64,000 bases of DNA from Apodospora peruviana (taxonomy: Eukaryota; Ascomycota; Sordariomycetes; Sordariales; Lasiosphaeriaceae). The stretch's first letter is position 1. Each line of letters begins with the position of its first letter. The notes under the pieces were generated by a model that was given only the letters and a program-made list of their open reading frames with translations, searched no databases and had not been told where the DNA came from. Location of the stretch: positions 3,286,001 through 3,350,000 of the forward strand of contig JAUEDM010000001.1 of NCBI GenBank assembly GCA_033439685.1. Reading direction: 5' to 3'. This document shows, in pieces, positions 59,764 to 64,000 of this stretch. The translations under genes were made by a program, and so were the position numbers.

Positions 59764-61097
59764 CTAAGGCCACCAATTCATCCTCTTATAGCTCTCGATA
59801 ACCTCCTCAATCAACTCCTTCGAGATCTTGGGCTTCTCGTAAACGAAGCCAACAATCTGCTCCAGCCTCGTCCCGTCCATGCTCAGATCCGTGTCCTTAA
59901 GCAGCTCCTTCTCCATGAACGGCGACAGCGGGGTCTGACGCAGGTTTATGTTCGCCTCCTCCAGCAGGCCCGCCCACGGGCCCATCAGCTCGTCGTTCAC
60001 GTCCTTGACCACGCTGTCCAGGTTCAGCTTGGCAAACGTACTGACCAGTTGGCCCTGGAAGCCCGTCTCGATGCCGAATATCTCCCGGATGATCTCGGCC
60101 AACACGCCCTGCGTCGTGACGCCCTTGTCGACCACGTTGAACGTCGGTACCACCCCCATGGTCTTGTCGTCCCATCTGGCCTTGTTGTAGGTCGTGTACC
60201 ACTCCGCGATGGCCCAGAGTGCGCGCGAGACGTCGTGGATGTGTACCGTGTTCTGGCGCAGGTCTCGGGTCCAGAGCCATCGCATCTCGTCCTCGAGTGC
60301 CTTATATGTGCGCGCCATACACAGCGCCGTTGCGACCCATTGAGAAGCATACGGGCCGTAGACGTGCGCGAGGCGGACGATGACCAGATTCAGTCTGTGT
60401 CAAACATTCGTGTTATTAGTCTCATTGAAGCATAAATAAGTAGCAATGGTAGGTAGGTAGGCAGGTAGGCAGGTGCTCACCCCTCTATCTTGGCAAGCTC
60501 CTCCTCCGCCTGCAGCTTGAAGACGGCAATCTTGCTCCACGGCTTCAGCTTGTCCTGCTCTTTGCTGGGCGACGCGTCCGACTTATAGACCATGCCCGTG
60601 CTGAGCTCGACGAAGCACTTGACATTTCGTTTTGCGGCTTCCCGGCCCACGGCCAGCGACAGGTTGAGTGAACACAACTTGTAGACCTCGTCCTCCTGCG
60701 AGTACTTGGTCTCGCCGCCGCAGTTGAAGACGTAGTCCCACTGCTTGCCGTCGGCTCGGTCGAATATCTTTCCCATGTGCTCTGTTGTCCGAACGATCCA
60801 TAACCGTATTAATTAGTATCCATGTTTACTAACGGCAATCCAAGTTACTGGCACTTGGAAGGGGATGGGATGTGATGGGTGGGTGAACTTACGCTTATTA
60901 GTCGCATCCGCCTGGACGTACTTTGATCCCGTACATGCCTCCTGGAACTCGGGCGCCAGCCGGGCAATCTGCGGCACCTGCTTGTCGACAATGCGCACGT
61001 CGGACGCGAGGTCGTGCAGGTGGATGTGGTGGGCGAGGAAGCGACCAATGTAGCCGAGACCGCCGATGATCAACACCGACGGCTTTTTCGCCGCCAT
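59764..61097 (-). CDS. extended SDR (NAD-dependent epimerase/dehydratase-like), atypical active site
   Basis: Three exons (complement of 59764..60394, 60481..60781, 60893..61097) give 378 aa. The Rossmann start VLIIGGLGYIGRFLAHH has the GxxGxxG dinucleotide motif. DVRIVDKQVP gives the Asp typical of NAD preference. FNCGGETKYSQEDEVY and NVKCFVELSTGMVYKS follow, then VRLAHVYGPYASQW and the helical end PKISKELIEEVIESYKRMNWWP. Where extended SDRs have YxxxK, the sequence is SKIAVFKLQAEEEL: the Lys is present but the Tyr position is Ile. It may bind NAD(P) without classical oxidoreductase chemistry, or use another residue. No substrate can be assigned. Confidence 0.88.
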
Positions 61098-61160
61098 GGT
61101 TGCGGTTTAGGTTCTTTCGTTTTTGGAAAGTGAGCAGGGTGTGGGTGTCGTTGAGGGTGA

Positions 61161-61220
<60 letters not shown>

Positions 61221-64000
61221 TTTGTTGCAAAGCAGGAAAGGCCCGGCGGTGGTGGTGAGGTGGGCTGCTGCGCCGCCTTTCCTTGATCGAGGATGGAGGG
61301 GGATAGGTTGCCGGCGCGGGGTTCAAGTAGCCTCAGCTTGGGGCTGGTGGTTCGTTGCGTTGCGGTAATGAATCGCAGCTCCTCGGTACCGAATGTTTTG
61401 GTCGATGCTGCCCCAAGGGATATGGGTTATGGCCCGGGACAGACAAGTGCAAAGGTGACGGGAGGTAGTAGTTAGGAAGAGATTTGTCAGGAAACGCTGG
61501 TCGGCTGGGTAATTCGTAACTGCTGCGCGGAATGCTAAGGAGAACGCTGCCGTGGAATTCAAACAGACATGCAAGAATAGTGAAATCAGATGAGAAATGG
61601 TCGAGACAGGGGAGTTCGGGCCAGGGCGTGGTATTAGCTCTCCACACTTCACCGCTTCAGGCGGAGCTGGCTGCAGCCGATTTCTTGTAGTTCACGAACC
61701 GGAGGGTCGGAGGGCAGCCGAGTTCTCGATTCCTGAAGAAAAGGGGACGACGAGACCATCTGCCAAGGCACAGACAGGGCTTCCACTTGCGGACGGGGCG
61801 GCAGTAAGTGGAGTCTTTATGCAAATCCCGGGACGTACTCGTAGGTCATGGATGATGAGAGATGGACGGACAGGCTCCAGGTGTTCTTCAGCAGGTGGAG
61901 GTTAATGGTGTTTTTGTGTTTGGCCTCTGGGGTCAGACACCTGACCTATAGTACCTAGCCCTGACTTATACCACTTGTTTGAACGCTTACTACAGCAGCC
62001 ACCTCATCATGCCATCCAAAGTCGACCAACCTACTTTAAAGATATCTCGACGCTTCCATAAGCCTCTCTTTCCAGTATTGATGTTGATCTCTACGGAATA
62101 TATCCAACTGAGTCACTATCCAAGGTCCAGGCGCGTCTGAGGAGGCGCCAGAGACAACATCAGCCCGCCCCTCAAAACCTGGAAAGCATTCCATGAACAA
62201 AGATCACTATCTGCCTCTGCCTCCGTAATTCGGGGTCCTCCATGTTTGGAGAGGCTCGAGGAACGGAGGAATGACCGGGCTGACTCCCCTGATGCCCTGT
62301 CTCTCCTTTCGGCCGCACGCGCGCCGCGGCCACTGAAGCCGGGCCACCAACGGGGTCAGTGGCCCACTGGTTCTCGCTTTGGCAAAGCTCCCATCTTTGG
62401 ACAAGCGCACTGCATATACCAAAATGCTTCACGTCTGATGGTGTCGTGATGTGACGATCCCGCCTTAATATTGAACTTTATGTCATCCTGGCGCAGCCAA
62501 CAATTGCTGCGCGATGCGAGACATTCTCACTTCTCACTACCTGTCTCTGCTGCTGTGCTCCGTACCACCCCAGGCCAAACATTTACACCGCATCCATCGA
62601 CAGACGACGCCTCAGGCTTGCCGGCCCCGCAAGCCTTGACGACCAAACGCCTGACCGTCCCGGTAGAAAGATGATGGTCAGGTCATCGCCCGGGATCAGC
62701 CCTCGGACCTGAGGGAGAGGGATCTTGAGGATGGCAGCCTTTCAGCTTCAGATCCGCCGTTGGCGTGCAGACTGATTGGCAAGCGACACGGACGAACTGC
62801 TGAAGTTTGTCTTGACGAACCCATTTCTGCCAGTGTCCCGTGCGCATCTGTAGGCCGGTTCGACAACCCCTGTTTGCCGTCTTAAGGTACCCGATGACAG
62901 TGAGCTTCCTTCAGGTTACCGACAGGACGGGGTACCAGTCGGTCCAAGCCCAGGGCTCCCGCCTCCAGGGCTAGGTTCGCGACAAGGTAGCGTCCGGTAA
63001 CCTAGCGTCAGGGCAGCTGCTGGCCAACCAACCACCATCCACCTGCCCTTGAGCCGCAGCGCCTCCCGCTCAAGGGCAACCCGGGCCCTCCAGCAGGTCC
63101 AGCCTGCATCAGGGCAAGCGGACGGGATGCGGGACACGGGATGCGGGACATGGGGACATGGGACACACTTGGAACTCCATTCAATGGCAGTACCTAACTT
63201 GTTGGATCTCATCTCATACCCATCCATCCCTTTCTTCTAGAAACCTTCCTTCCGTAGCCTGACAGAGGAGTTACTGGGACCGCTCAGATGCTAGGCACGG
63301 TACCCCTAAACCCAGTACGGGCCCTGGAGAATGCTGTCCGGATCGGCAACGGAGATGGCCCCGTCTGCGTCCACCTCAACGGCCTTTTCGCCCGTGAACC
63401 TACCGGTAGTGCCTACCAGAAACTTGAAAGTCTACCAGGATGTGGAGCAAGCATTCAACAGGCAAAAAGAGAGACACCTTACGGTCCTTACCCAAGCGGC
63501 AGGGCGCTTACCTCGTCTCCAGGACTCTCCACCCGAGGCAATCGACAATATAAATTTATTAGACGCAGGTCCATACCAGCGGGCAATCTTCCCGTCAGGG
63601 TTCAGGACCGGAGGCAAGCGACTTGAGACAAATCCTCGCGCCTGTTGCTGCGTCTGCGTCAGTGCGCTTGCAGCCTCCTTTTCTTCAGCAGATCTAGCCG
63701 ACAAAATACACGGATCTGGATGTCATACATTCACAGTATCCGGAACACGATCCCGCAACTTGAAAGTGACCATTGATTTGTCTCATTTCCTTTTTGCATT
63801 CAGCCAATCCAACAAGTAAGCTGACTTCCCGCTCTCCCAGAAATCTCAGGAAACTCGATCGAGGATTAATCCTGTCTCCTAGACCCGGTGAGAGCGGGCG
63901 CCCCCTTTTTCAGCTGCAGCCAAGGCGACGGCGGCGTGTCGCCTGATCACCACCTACCTACCTACGTACTAGGCAGGTCCGGACTCTGGACAACGAAAGT
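61098..64000. other. terminal spacer, no supportable gene
   Basis: About 2.9 kb. The first part is the SDR promoter with a GA microsatellite. A plus-strand frame at about 63288-63819 is not convincing. A TACCTACCTACGTACTAGG motif of the dispersed family sits at about 63954-63972. A gene starting beyond the right edge could have its leader here. Confidence 0.4.
61162..61216. repeat. (GA)n microsatellite
   Basis: About 27 GA units. It lies 65 bp upstream of the SDR start codon, so probably in the 5' leader or core promoter. On the sense strand it is a (CT)n tract. Confidence 0.95.

Noticed and set aside
63288..63819. Frames of 112 and 162 codons near the right edge
   Set aside because: The two frames overlap, their products are low in motif content, and no splice joins them. 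They could be the leader of a gene outside the window, but this cannot be supported.

Overview
This is a gene-moderate stretch of a filamentous ascomycete nuclear genome (Pezizomycotina, most likely Sordariomycetes). The evidence is short spliceosomal introns (44-122 nt) with GTAWGT-type donors and CTAAC-like branch sites, GC-rich codon use, typical fungal orthologues and long spacers rich in short TACCTAGGTA-type motifs. All coordinates come from reading the sequence by eye. Exon joins were checked for frame and length, but no database search was run, so family names rest on recognised motifs.

Left part (1-20.4 kb): an intron-containing tRNA-Val(UAC) on the minus strand; a two-exon mitochondrial ribosome recycling factor facing a second mitochondrial-type protein of unknown function; about 6 kb without a supportable gene; a seven-exon GH3 beta-glucosidase with a PA14 insert; a possible gene relic; a Cdc1/Ted1-type membrane metallophosphoesterase; a 224-bp MITE-like element with TA target duplication; and a uracil-DNA glycosylase.

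Middle part (20-47 kb): a six-exon Msb1/Mug8-type morphogenesis protein with a GC-AG intron; an Mtm1 (SLC25A39/40) mitochondrial carrier; a 1254-aa mostly disordered protein with a conserved-looking cysteine-rich C-terminus; a PAF-acetylhydrolase-type lipase; and a 14-TMS-type MFS transporter whose fifth intron appears to end in GG instead of AG.

Right part (48-64 kb): a 1333-aa protein that joins a sterol-glucosyltransferase-like (GT28/GT1) enzyme to a Vps13-like glycine-rich segment, six UIM-like motifs and two PPxY motifs; the mitochondrial phosphate carrier; a small CBS-domain protein whose last codons and stop are repeated twice more downstream; a small lipocalin-like protein; and an extended SDR-type protein that lacks the usual catalytic Tyr. 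The last 2.9 kb holds no supportable gene.

The genes do not form an obvious cluster or pathway. Four of the fifteen intact or near-intact protein genes are predicted mitochondrial (RRF, the 428-aa protein, Mtm1, phosphate carrier), two of them convergent neighbours. The most interesting items are the glycosyltransferase-ubiquitin fusion, the GT-GG intron, the MITE, the repeated stop-codon module after the CBS gene, and the dispersed palindromic motif family in the spacers.
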